From Megamerina dolium (lineage: Eukaryota; Arthropoda; Insecta; Diptera; Megamerinidae): a stretch of DNA of 64,000 nt. Below are positions 10,938 to 20,972 of this stretch, piece after piece. The position numbers and the translations under genes are program-made. The stretch lies in contig OY978530.1 of assembly GCA_963854835.1 (NCBI GenBank), forward strand, positions 42,057,751 through 42,121,750. The letters run 5' to 3'. Position 1 is the first letter of the stretch, and the number at the start of each line of letters is the position of its first letter. The notes beneath the pieces are model-generated. The model was not told the DNA's origin, made no database searches, and was given only the letters and a program-made list of their open reading frames with translations.

Positions 10938-13830
10938 TTACAGCATATTCAGTGTGTCTTTTCTTTTTAATCGACGATGCCCCTTGCTCAGCAACAATTG
11001 CCTAGCAAGGGGATTCGGATGATTGTGTAATTTTTGAATGTAGCTTCTGCAGGACATTGCAACTTCCTCAGAAATTGTGGATACATTTAAATCTCGATGG
11101 ATGTTAACGTTCCTCATATACCAAGGCGCGTTTACAATAATTCGCAGACACCTGGATTGTATTCGCTGCAATTTTTCGATATTAGAGGGAGATGCGGTGC
11201 CCCAAAACTGAATACCATAAGTCCAGATTGGTTTCAGGATTGCTTTATATAATAGCACTTTGTATTCAAGATTCAACTTTGATCTTTTGTGTAACAGCCA
11301 CCATAACTGATTCATTTTAAGCTTGATCTGAGTTTTCTTTGCCTCTATGTGATTTTTCCAAGTCAGCCTTCTGTCGAGGTGAATACCCAAGTACTTTGTT
11401 GAGGAACATTGTGGAACTGATTGGCCATTAATTTTAAGTGGGGGACATGTATCTAGCCTTAGCGTGAAGGTTACATGTACGCTCTTTGATTCATTGACTT
11501 TTATACGCCATTTTGCTAGCCAGATTTCGAGAGAATCGACATGAGTCTGCAGGAGTTTAGTAGCTTCTATGGGGTTAGAGCGAGAGCACAATATTGCCGT
11601 ATCATCAGCAAAGGTCGATATGAATGTATAGTTATTGTTGGGCATATCTGAAGTGTATAAGAGATACAGTAAGGGACCCAAAACGCTTCCTTGAGGAACG
11701 CCAGCGTGAATATCCAATGGATTTGTTGTGTAATCCTTGTGATGTACGAGAAATTGGTTTTTCGTGAGGTAGCTACTAAGCAATGAGGAGACATTTGCAG
11801 GCAGTAATAGTTTGAGTTTGTAAATAAGGCCATCGTGCCATACTTTATCGAAAGCTTGAGTGATATCAAGAAAGACAGCTGAGCAATACTTTTTTCTTCA
11901 AAAGTGTTCCTTATCAGAGTTACAATGCGGTGGACTTGTTCTATTGTGCCGTGCTGTTTTCTAAATCCAAACTGATGTTGAGGAATCAGTTGGTTGAGAT
12001 TAATAAATGGAGTTATATTCATGACAAGTAGCTTTTCGAATACTTTAGAAAGTAGAGGCAGGAGGCTGATAGGTCTGTACGATGCAACTTTTGTAGGGTC
12101 TTTTCCTGGTTTTGCTATCATAATAATTTTTGAAGTTTTCCAGCATTTGGGATAGTGTTTAATACGAAGGATAGCATTGAAAATGTGCATCAGATGAATT
12201 ACTGAAGCCGGAGGTAGCTCTTTTATCATTTTACCGGTAATTTTATCTGGACCAGGTGATTTTTTTGGGTTTAAATCTTTATAAATTGCTTTGAATATGT
12301 CCTTTTTTTTAATTTTGAGCGTTATTGAGCAAGGTTGAGAAGTTAATATTGGTAATGAGGACTGTGAAGAGGGTGGATTGGGTGTAAACACACTTTTTAG
12401 GTGGTTTGCAAAAGCCAAACCCTTCTCACAGTTGCTTCTAGCCCAATTACCGTCACTCAAACGGATGGGGGAATCAGTGAGAATTGGCCGATTTGATTTT
12501 TTTGCTGATTTCCACAAAGAGTAGTCTGACGCTTCACCAGGTGTTAATTTCGCTATGTGCTCTTCTAACTCTTTGTTGTTTTTATTTTTTAAGGCTTGCT
12601 TTAACTTTCGAGTGCAGTGCTGTAGCTGTGTTTTCAGATTCGGTGATCTGAATTCTTGCCATTGTCTTCGGAGTCTTCTTTTCTGTCTTACTAGCAATTC
12701 AATATCGGCTGGTGTGTATGGGCTATAGTTTGATTGCTTGCATACCTTTGTGCAGGTGGCTGAGCTGAGAGCTAATGAGAGCAGCTGGTTGAATTTTTCG
12801 AGTGCTGAGTCTACATCGTGTCCATTTCTTAATACAGTACTCAGAGGAAGATGGGAATTTATATATTTCTTGAATTTTAACCAATCCTTTTTCTTTCTAA
12901 CGCAATCACCTTGGGGGCTTGGTGATTTTATATATATTACCGTGGGTGAGTGGTCAGATGATAGATCATAATTACACTCTGTGGAGATATTTTCCATCTG
13001 CAAACCTTTGGCGACTCCAAAGTCTATGAGATCGGGTATCTTCCTCTTGTCCGTCGGCCAATATGTCGGTTGACCATTTGAAATAACATCGTAGCCATGG
13101 TTAGTGATGATTGAACATAGTCTTCTGCCTTTTGGAGTTATTAAGCGGGAGCCCCAGTGAGTGTGTTTGGCGTTGAAATCGCCAGCAACCAAGAATTTGC
13201 TACCAAGAGTTGAGAAAAATGCTATATATTGCTGTTCGGTAATACTGTATCTTGGGGGACAGTATATCGCAGATAACAATAGCTTAGAGATGTATTCTTC
13301 CAGACATATAGATGTTGCTTGCAAGTAGACGCTACTGAAATCTTCGAGAACATGATGTTTTATTCTGCTTTTTATCAATATGGCAGTTCCTCCGCGTGCC
13401 TTACCATGCGGATGATGTAGTGTACAGTTTGTAATATGGTATTTGGTAGCAATTTTTGTCAGTGAAATGGTTCTCAGATATCATCATTATGTCGATTTGG
13501 CTGGATTCAAGGAATTGAATTAGCTCCAAACGGTGCTGGCTTAAGCCGTTGGCGTTCCAGTGGCATATCTTGAGACAACTCATAGTCTGGATAGCAATGT
13601 TTGGAGTAACATCGATTGATTTTTCATCATTTCTTGCATCATTGTTTGCATTGAGTTCATGAATTGGTTCAAGGGTACTTGGCTGTTGGGTGGGCAGTGA
13701 GTGTTTCTGCTCATTATTTACATTGCTTTGTTGGTGTGGGTTTTGTTTTAACACGCTAGCGTATGAATTGGTTTGATTCTTGTTTGGGATTGCAGAGAAG
13801 AATTGTGTTGCATCAATATTTTGTCTCTTA
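10938..13830 (-). pseudogene. Jockey ORF2: endonuclease-reverse transcriptase, two frameshifts
   Basis: Three - strand frames form one protein: 13754-13401 (endonuclease start, ICHWNANGLSQHRLEL and MMISENHF with the catalytic Asn and Glu), 13378-11567 (rest of endonuclease with LVAGDFNAKHTHWGS, then RT with KSPGPDKITGKMIKEL, ASYRPISLLP and QFGFRKQHGT) and 11783-10938 (AGVPQGSVLGPLLY, the FADDTAIL catalytic box, the STKYLGIHLDRRLTW region, and the C-terminus). A one-base deletion near 13427, visible against the J2 copy, causes the first frameshift. The second lies near 11890 in an A-run. The true start lies upstream of 13754, near the end of ORF1. Restoring two bases would be needed for function. 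Confidence 0.9.
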
Positions 13831-13832
13831 CT

Positions 13833-15155
13833 TTAGTTGGCTATCTGAGTTTGCTCAACTGGTTTTAGTGGTTGATTGCTAGCGGAAAAATTTAGCTTTA
13901 GGGTTGTATATACTGGGCAACCTCTATAATTTGCGGTGTGATTACCTCCACAATTGCTGCATTTTTTCATGCTAGCATCACCTTTAGATTTTGAGCATAT
14001 GTTTGATTTATGGAGATCTCCACAAATCACACAAACAGCTGGCAGGGTACAATATGTCTTAGTATGTCCATATTCTTGGCAGTTACTGCACTGAGGAGGA
14101 CCAGTTCTCTTATGGGGTTCTTCGATTGTGATTTTGCGATGCAATAAATATCGAATTTTATATATGGGGTGTACTTCACCTTTTTTTAGGGGTTTTGTTT
14201 CAGGCTGAAGCTCAATACGATATAACGGTTGAGGTATATTGCTCTTGTTGAGAATGTTGAATACTGTTTTGGCTTGAAACCCTTCTTCCTGAAGGGCAAG
14301 TTTGATTTCGTTAATGTCAACGTTGGGTTCGACGCCCTTGAGTACAACGATTAAGCCCTTACTATTTTTTAGCTGATATGTGTAGTAATTCTTTTTTACA
14401 GCATCAAATTCCGCAATTACTTTGCGATAATGAGTTTCACTGTAGATTTGCACTTTCGTTTCCTCAATTTGGCCTTTGCGAACAACGTGGAAATTCTTTG
14501 GTCCTATAAGACTTGTAATTCTAGAAATCAACTTATCTGAGTTGCGTTCTCTTAAGAAAATGGGTGGGGGTTTGAAATTTTTCTTGGAGATAATATTTTC
14601 GTCACTTTCATCACCTGAAAGCAGAGCGTATCTATTTTCCGAACTAATAGGGACAGTGTTCTGTTTTTGAATTTTTGTTGAATTCATTTGTTTTGAATTT
14701 TGCGGACTTCTCTTTCGCTTTACTACAGTAATGTAGCGATCAATACCAGTTTGAACAACAACTGGTTCTTTATTAGTCATCGCACTAGTTGCTTTAACTA
14801 CTGGGTCATGCACTTCAGTAGAAGTGCCGTTATTTGATTGCTTTGATGTTGTAGATGTTGGTGTTACAGCAGGAGAAGCACATTGTACACTCCACGGTAT
14901 AGAGAGAGATAGTATATCACGATAGAACAAATTATTTTTTTTGTCTGTATTTATTGTTGTTGCAAAATTTGATGAATTTTTAATATGTACAGGCAAAAGA
15001 TTTGCACTGTTACTTTCACTTGTGCAGTGTGTATCAACTGTTTTATTTGATAATGCACTTATCGGGGGGGTTTGCGCGGGTGATTGCAAATTATTGTTTA
15101 CACACACATTAACAGGCGATTGCCGTTGCCGGAGAGGAGAGCGCTGAACACTCAT
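13833..15155 (-). CDS. Jockey ORF1: gag-like nucleic-acid-binding protein with three zinc knuckles
   Basis: An intact 440-residue frame. The first 200 residues are Ser/Thr/Gln/Asn-rich and probably disordered, with basic patches such as VVKRKRSPQNSK. A folded middle (about 200-340) follows, and then three cysteine knuckles near the C-terminus: CSNCQEYGHTKTYC, CVICGDLHKSNIC and CSNCGGNHTANYRGC. This is the standard ORF1 layout of Jockey/TART/HeT-A-type elements, where the protein coats the RNA and carries it to target sites. The ATG at 15155 is the first in frame. Its integrity contrasts with the broken ORF2. Confidence 0.9.
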   Translation of the reverse strand: MSVQRSPLRQRQSPVNVCVNNNLQSPAQTPPISALSNKTVDTHCTSESNSANLLPVHIKNSSNFATTINTDKKNNLFYRDILSLSIPWSVQCASPAVTPTSTTSKQSNNGTSTEVHDPVVKATSAMTNKEPVVVQTGIDRYITVVKRKRSPQNSKQMNSTKIQKQNTVPISSENRYALLSGDESDENIISKKNFKPPPIFLRERNSDKLISRITSLIGPKNFHVVRKGQIEETKVQIYSETHYRKVIAEFDAVKKNYYTYQLKNSKGLIVVLKGVEPNVDINEIKLALQEEGFQAKTVFNILNKSNIPQPLYRIELQPETKPLKKGEVHPIYKIRYLLHRKITIEEPHKRTGPPQCSNCQEYGHTKTYCTLPAVCVICGDLHKSNICSKSKGDASMKKCSNCGGNHTANYRGCPVYTTLKLNFSASNQPLKPVEQTQIAN

Positions 15156-15183
15156 ATTATAAACAAAATGTTTGCAAATTATA

Positions 15184-15552
15184 AAAAAAATAAAAAATAA
15201 ATATGTGGCACTTAAAGCCCCAAAGGACTCATTGGCCGAGCTTCTCTTCCATTACTGTTGTGCGTCTTAAATTTGGACAGTATTAGAAGGGACCTACTTA
15301 TTTTAGCCGGTTCCGAACGGCAGAACACTTGTGACATCACTTTTTCTGAGCTTTGTCACAGAGTTCTTTTTAAGAAGCTTTTTCATGGCAAGTTGTTACT
15401 GTCGGAAGAATTGCCAATTGCTTGCCGACAGGTGGGTACCATTCGAAAGAAAAATCTTATCGATATTAAATTTGTTATGCATCAGCCGGGGATTGAACCC
15501 ACGACCTACAGATCAGAAGGCGAACACACTAACCACTGAGCTACGGCACCCA
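15184..15552 (-). mobile_element. tRNA-derived SINE, copy S1
   Basis: A - strand SINE about 369 bp long. The tRNA-like head at the high-coordinate end carries an A box (TAGCTCAGTGG) and a B box (GGTTCAATCCC), followed by a conserved body and a tail of short AT-rich repeats at the low end. It is flanked by a 9-bp repeat (CAAATTATA, 15175-15183 and 15553-15561) consistent with target-primed insertion. The family recurs at least eight times in this window. Confidence 0.9.
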
Positions 15553-15588
15553 CAAATTATATTATTATTTTATTTGTTTTTTTTTTTT

Positions 15589-15801
15589 CTAAAAATCAAA
15601 AGAAAGACGTCCACTCTTATTGGTGACTTTCGCGAAATGAAATAAATCTTCTCTGGTGGTCATTAGAGAGATGCTGTAAGTATTTAAATTATTTGTGAAA
15701 TAGTTAAGTTCCCTTAGGTTATGATTTAGCAACTTATATATATTTCTAGTTTGACTCTGCCGGGCCAGCCCCTTTAACCTGTCTCTATGGGTTGCATCCA
15801 A
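15589..15801 (-). other. Unidentified 70-residue open frame followed by an A-run
   Basis: A - strand frame starting MDATHRDRLKGLARQSQTRN and ending GRLSFDF, followed closely on its own strand by about 13 As (T-run at 15577-15589). I do not recognise it. An ORF end with a downstream A-run suggests the 3' end of a 5'-truncated retrotransposon or retrocopy, but no polyadenylation signal or target duplication is clear. It lies between SINE S1 and the BEL/Pao relic. It could also be a chance frame. Confidence 0.25.
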
Positions 15802-15832
15802 CTTTCTACTTACATCGCCTTGAAAATGTTCA

Positions 15833-17110
15833 CGCCCACGTTTTTACGCTTTCCAGATTTGCATTGACAGCGTAATCTCTGGAGAGTTGTACCCATTGCT
15901 GAAAGCATTGTGTTTTTCTTGTGAGAAGATGTTTCACCACGATTTTTGGTAGCATGTGTTCTGGCATATTCATTACCTTGTTCGGGTAATCGAAATGAAG
16001 TTGCACTGGGATATATAAAGTGGAAGTAGGCCGGTTTCCAGGTGTATACCATACGTCGAGGTATTACTTGGCAGATAGAAAATTCGCTAGTAGATCTGCT
16101 CGACATAATTCTAAACATGGTATTTGCCGCTAACAAAAGAGTACGAACTTCACCAGAAGAATTCTCCATAAGTATGTATACTGCTGCGACATATGCTCGC
16201 ATCGCAAAAACCTATGGAATTGCAGACTAGAGTATATAGAGAACTTCACAAAACGGGGAATGCATATAGATGCCAGATTCGGGTAATCCGATAAAAATGT
16301 CTACCATTTATACAGCGTTAGTGGCTTAATGGATTCATACCCATTGGTGTTATCTGACCACAACTGTTGCGTCAACATTTTTGCAACAATAATATTGGGT
16401 ACCAACCATCCAACTGGATCGAATAGTTTGACAATAATCAATAAAACATCTCGTTTAGAGAATGAGGCTTTGTTTCAGAGGAGGCAATTCAAAGATTTGT
16501 AGCTCTTCATCGGGGGATTCCTTTAAACAAATTCGTTGATATAGAATGTGCTTTGGATACATGAGAATTTGCCGATATATTTCCCAATGTCAGCGTTGAA
16601 AACAAAGCGATACAGTCTCCATCTCAGAATTAAGACCAATAAATCAGATTGCAGGATAGACCCTATACACAGTACGTCGTTGAAACTATTGCCGCTCCAT
16701 GTACGACTAGAGGCATTAAAAACTACACGATGTTTCGTGGTAGTACTATCAGCTTTCACCATGGAATTGTGAGGGAGATAATATTACAGGGTGGGCTCTG
16801 AATAAACATTAGGAATTATTTGCTTCATGTGACGTATTCGTATACCACATGATTGTAGTTATTCTTAAACTGGGGGTCCTTAAGTAACCGTACTTCGTTC
16901 CGAAAAATCTGAGCTCTCGCCGAATTGCGGGAGTCTCCTAATGACAATTCTTCGGGAAATTGCTGGATGAAAGGTAGAGATACGACATAACGGCCATCTT
17001 AATTTCGAAGAGTAGTTTTCTTATAGTGTTCTTCAAAATACAAATCTTCGGCTGATACACAAGTCATTTTAGGGAGCTTCTCGATCTCCTAAAATCGTGA
17101 AATTTCTTGA
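15833..17110 (-). pseudogene. BEL/Pao pol relic: reverse transcriptase and RNase H region (copy B1, proximal part)
   Basis: The - strand frame at 16762-16523 reads KHRVVFNASSRTWSGNSFND, GSILQSDLLVLILRWR and YRFVFNADIGK. These are RT signatures of BEL/Pao elements, with the first catalytic Asp in NADI. Further along, 16202-15833 has MRAYVAAVYILMENSSGEV, matching the BEL/Pao RNase H start. Bases 16850-17110 resemble the protease/RT linker of B2 at 36930-37200. Stops and frameshifts are frequent. Position and strand fit the missing front of the pol relic at 9596-10540. Confidence 0.75.
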
Positions 17111-17170
17111 TTGAGGTTTATTTCGTTATAAAAAGATAAAACCGGTTACTCATAATAAAATAACATAATA

Positions 17171-17502
17171 AATAAATAAATATGTGGCACTTAAAGCCCC
17201 GAAGGGCTCATTGGCCGAGCTTCTCTTCAATTACTGTTGTGCGTGTTAAATTTTGGACAGTATTAAAAGGGACCTACTTATTTTAGCCGGTTCCGAACGG
17301 CAGAACCCTTGCGACATCACTGAGCTTTGTCACAGACTTCTTTTAGAAACTTTTTCATGTCAAATTGTTACTGCCGGAAGAATTGTCAATTGCTTGCTTA
17401 CCTTTCGTAAGAAAAATCTTTTCCATATTAAATTTGTTATGCATCAGACCACTACCTACAGATCAGAATGCCAAGACACAGACCACTGAGCTACGGCACC
17501 CA
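17171..17502 (-). mobile_element. tRNA-derived SINE, copy S2
   Basis: Same family as S1, same strand, with the tRNA-like head at about 17440-17502. The head is worn: the B-box region reads through a deletion (CAGACCACTACCTACAG), and parts of the body are shortened. The tail lies at 17171-17190. Target duplication not resolved because both flanks are A/T-rich. Confidence 0.8.
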
Positions 17503-17553
17503 TAATTCAATCTAATAGCATGAGTATATGAGTAGGAGAGAAGAGAATGTGTG

Positions 17554-17582
17554 TGTTGAGAGAGAGAAAGAGAGAGAGAGCA
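17554..17582. repeat. Short GA microsatellite
   Basis: An interrupted (GA)n run (GAGAGAGAGAAAGAGAGAGA-like) in the 140-bp spacer between SINE copies S2 and S3. No gene signal in the spacer. Confidence 0.7.
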
Positions 17583-17644
17583 ACCAACGAATAATAACGA
17601 TTAATGCGAGAGTAAAATATTAGGCAAATACAATACTCCGTTCG

Positions 17645-17950
17645 TATCGATTCGAGATGGTTAGTGCGTTGGCCTTCTGATCTCTAGCTCGAGGGCTTAA
17701 TCCCTGGCTGAAGCACAACTTTAATATCGAAAAGATTTTTCTTTCGAACGGTATCCAATTTCCGGTAGTAACAATGTGCTCTATGACAAAACTAAGAGAA
17801 AGTGATGCCGAAGGTTTCTGCCGTCCGGAATCGGCTAATATAAGTAGGTCCCTTCTAATTCCGTTTAACACGCACAACAGCACTTGAAGAGAAGCTCGGC
17901 CAAAGGGCCCATAGGGGTTTATACGTGCCACATATTTATTTTATTTTTTT
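17645..17950 (+). mobile_element. tRNA-derived SINE, copy S3
   Basis: A + strand copy lying tail-out opposite to S2. Part of the head up to the A box is changed (GAGATGGTTAGTGCG), the B box is degraded to GGCTTAATCCC, and the body and AT-rich tail are recognisable (GTGCCACATATTTATTTTA near 17924-17942). It is one of the more diverged copies, so likely old. Confidence 0.8.
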
Positions 17951-18112
17951 TAACCACATTAAATATTTGCGTTGAAAGATTGTTAAAGGAACAAAGAATT
18001 GCTACGTTTATTTCCATAGGCAGTGCAATCACGGGAAGGTGGGCATTCTTTTGTATTGCATTGTATTGCATGTATGTATTGTCTTGTATATGTGATGATC
18101 ATATGTCATAAA

Positions 18113-19050
18113 GATCATTTTATTCGATTCGACAACGGAGCTATGCCAGCTCCGAGAGTAGAAACAGACGAAGTTGTGACGGCTAATGATATTTTTGTAA
18201 TGCTCAATGATAATTTAAATCGACTGCGAATAAGGCGAACGATATTGTGACTGTACAGCACAACTGTATTCATTCCTAAGCTTCACACGCTTCATAGAGT
18301 ATATTGTAAGTGTTAAACGTCAAAATATGGAATAAAAGTATTACGAGTCCGTGATGCGATTACTAAATATCAATTGGAAGGAAAACTTCATACCTACAAA
18401 TTACCAGGAGCTTAGCATCAAACAATTCTTGGAGAAAATGTTGTGAAATGTTTATTTAGCAGGTATTATTATACTGATAGAACAGCTGTGCGTGATCGTT
18501 TTTTTACATCACTTTGTAAAAATTAAATGCTCATCGTCTTAGCATATGTTAAAACTTTACGCAAGAACAATGTTTACGTTCCAGAAATATTTCAGGGGAA
18601 TAGATGTGTCGAAATACATTCATCGTTGTTTGGTTTCCACAATGATGACAACGATACGAGTACTTTAATGGTCAATTATGTAAAAAAAAAAAAAAAATAC
18701 GTGCATGTTACTTCTTTCTACAGTGCATAATTATATGACCACTCCGGGCAGTCAAATAAAACCCCACGACATTCGTTTTTACAATTAATACAATAGCGCC
18801 GTGGGCACGATGGATCAAATGCTTGGAACGTATACCTGCAAAAGTAGAACTCTCCCCCGGTCATACGAGTTCTTCTTTAATATTTTACACAAGGCCGCCT
18901 TATTTACACAAATAATTTATCATCCATGTAGTAAAATGGAAACACATCGTAAATAGTTACATTCGCTATTCAAGAAACAAAAATCGTGAACAAAAAACTA
19001 GATCATTGAATGATCAACCTAAACATTATGGCCCATACAGGCCCTTCGCA
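18113..19050 (+). pseudogene. Degenerate piggyBac-like transposase
   Basis: Pieces in all three + frames line up in piggyBac order: FIRFDNGAMPAP with an IFVMLNDNLNRL stretch (about 18118-18225), YGIKVLRVRDAITKYQLEGK (about 18325-18385), TDRTAVRDRFFTSLCKN (about 18475-18525, the region around a catalytic Asp), LAYVKTLRKNNVYVPEIFQ and EIHSSLFGFH (18540-18640), and AVGTMDQMLGTYTCKSRTPP (about 18795-18850). Multiple frameshifts and stops prove decay. No TTAA-flanked termini were found, so ends are approximate. Confidence 0.7.
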
Positions 19051-19134
19051 GAAAACTGTGTGTGCAACATATCAAATGCAATTATCTTGTACAGGGTAAA
19101 TTTGTTAAGAGCCTTCGGATTTGATTTAAAAATA

Positions 19135-19284
19135 AACATGTAAGTGTTGACCGCGGTTGCGCCTCAAATGGTTCATACGCTGGGTCCAATTTTGGCATAC
19201 TCTCTCCCACATATCGGCTGGTATCTCACGAATAAATTCTTGAATGTTGGCTTCCAGTGCGTCAATCGTTGCGGACTTTAAGAT
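19135..19284 (-). pseudogene. Mariner-superfamily transposase C-terminal scrap (same family as 51690-52745)
   Basis: The - strand reads IDALEANIQEFIREIPADMW followed by ERVCQNWTQRMNHLRRNRGQ, a Tc1/mariner-superfamily C-terminus. The same bases recur with changes at 51715-51850. Only about 50 residues remain; both ends are cut, the upper one at the 294-bp repeat. Confidence 0.7.
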
Positions 19285-19735
19285 CAGTCTATAAATGCCG
19301 AACATATAACGAAAAAATTAAAAAGGCGACCCCTACGCTCGGCGAAAAATTAAAACATGTTTTTTAAAGAGTTCTACTGGAATTATAAAAATACACCTTA
19401 GCAAAAGTTTAATAATTTTTTACGAGCTTTAATTTTCTGCCATTAAAATGGTACATTAGGGCACTAGAAACTGATGTATGGTGGGTAAATACTACAACGG
19501 GACACTTGAGGGTAATGATCTTTGGGGAAGAAATTGGTCTTCTCGAGACAAAAACATCGATATATCACGCTATAAGATCCGACTGTAAATGCCGATGATA
19601 TAACGAAAAATTTAAATGGGCGACCACCACGTTCGGTCAAAAAAAATAATTTATTTTTCGAAATCAGGTTGCAGAATACTTCAGATTTTTTTAATTTGCC
19701 TTTAAGGTGGTACGGACTAACGTACATGCGTCAGT
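19275..19735. repeat. Two diverged copies of a repeat with a 294-bp period
   Basis: AGATCAGTCTATAAATGCCG at 19281 recurs as AGATCCGACTGTAAATGCCG at 19575, each followed by an ATATAACGAAAAA-type stretch and GGCGACC. Near 19440 and 19695 both show a similar TTTAATTTnC...GGTAC segment. The spacing is 294 bases for the first block. It may be a satellite-like unit or the ends of one element. No coding signal. Confidence 0.6.
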
Positions 19736-20365
19736 GCGTAACTATGCAATGTTTTTGAAAGTAGTATTAAGTTAGAGGTCAGAGGATACGGATTAATATA
19801 GATGAATAAAAAACATTTACTGTTATTTATTTAAAAGAATAATATGTAAATTTGTTAAAAGGGAATTGAAATACATACTTAAATAAACAAAAGAAAAATA
19901 TCTGAAATTAAAATTAATATAATTGGCGCTGTCTGTAAAATAGCTTCCAGCCGCGATTATATGGAACATGGTGAAAACAGAAACATAACTTATGTGAAAT
20001 AATAACAAAAAAGAAAGAAAAGACATAAAAGACAAATTAGTAGTCTGAAATTTTATATTGTGAGCTGAATAGAAAAAAAATTAAAGTTATCTCAGCATAG
20101 TGTATCGGACTTTCACGAATAACATAACAATTTGTGTACAATCACCTCCATAAAAAAAATTATATATGTTATAGTCCATCATCAAATTTCTGGAGAATAA
20201 GATACTAGTTGCTCTCAAAGAGAGAACTATCACGAATAGTACTATGGTTACTATACTTTGCTATATTCCGTCAACTGCCTCTTGACTCCCTCAATTTACC
20301 CTCATTTGCTGGATTTTTAATAATTATTAATAATTATTAGGTACGCGAACACAACCATAGTGAAC
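19736..20365. other. AT-rich stretch without recognisable genes; possible LTR end of the 28925 gypsy relic
   Basis: No convincing frame. Bases 20170-20365 have the look of an LTR end (short imperfect repeats such as AATAATTATTAATAATTATT at 20321-20339), and the sequence up to 20369 should be directly continuous with 28925 before the gypsy-A insertion. That would make it the 5' leader/LTR of the gypsy relic at 28925-30780. This is inference. Confidence 0.35.
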
Positions 20366-20369
20366 ATAT

Positions 20370-20805
20370 TGTTACGTTTTTATTCTGTGAGCGTTTAATT
20401 CTATTTGAATTAACTTGTTCGATCACTGGATTCTGTTAATAATAACTGCAACACTTATTTTATACAACTATATACAGCAACAATTTATTTAATAAACATT
20501 ATTTACAATCAACTCTGTTTATAATCAACTATTTACAATAACACTCTAATGTACTAACAACTTTTGCCTCTGTATCAATGTTTTCGCAATCACGTTCGGA
20601 ATTAGATTGATTGTCAATTCTCAACACTGGCTCTATTTATACTCTGTTGGCAACACCCCAGAATCTTCCTTTATCGAGATTCTTCTCTTCCTTTCTCGTT
20701 GGCTTGTTCTGGTTATCGCTTATTTCTTTTTGTTGACATTCGTTTCGATGCTGCCAATAGTCAGTCACAATAGTGATGAGTAATCAACTATCGATGCTCG
20801 TTACA
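20370..20805 (-). repeat. gypsy-A LTR, left outer end
   Basis: 436 bp; on the - strand it starts TGTAACGAG and ends GTAACA, and just upstream (on that strand) lies the purine tract (complement of CTGCCCTCCTCTTA, 20806-20819). Same length as the right outer LTR, with scattered substitutions only. A TATA-like TATAAATAGAGC (complement of about 20629-20640) may be the promoter. Confidence 0.9.
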
Positions 20806-20972
20806 CTGCCCTCCTCTTAACCTTGTTCGTCCCGAACAAGTTTTTATACTTCCCCTCGATATGGCGCAAGTCGCTAAAAGTGCACTACTTTAAACTTTTC
20901 TCTTTTATTCCAGGCACGTTGAATGCGATACACTACGTCATTTATCTTTGCTATAATCTCATATGGGCCTTC

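Larger units (their letters stand above)
10776..15183 (-). mobile_element. Near full-length Jockey-clade non-LTR retrotransposon (J1)
   Basis: On the - strand: ORF1 (gag with three CCHC-type knuckles), ORF2 (APE endonuclease and RT), a short 3' UTR with AATAAA near 10820, and a poly(A) tail seen as the T-runs at about 10777-10820. Total about 4.4 kb, close to full length for the clade. The 5' end is uncertain because a SINE sits just upstream of ORF1 (15184-15552). It lies within BEL/Pao sequence. Two single-base frameshifts in ORF2 disable an otherwise well preserved copy, suggesting recent insertion. Confidence 0.9.

Noticed and set aside
15480..15552. Possible tRNA gene on the - strand (and similar heads at 44516, 55952, 57880)
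   Set aside because: The tRNA-like heads are always followed by the same SINE body and tail, sit between target duplications and do not form a proper anticodon arm as read.
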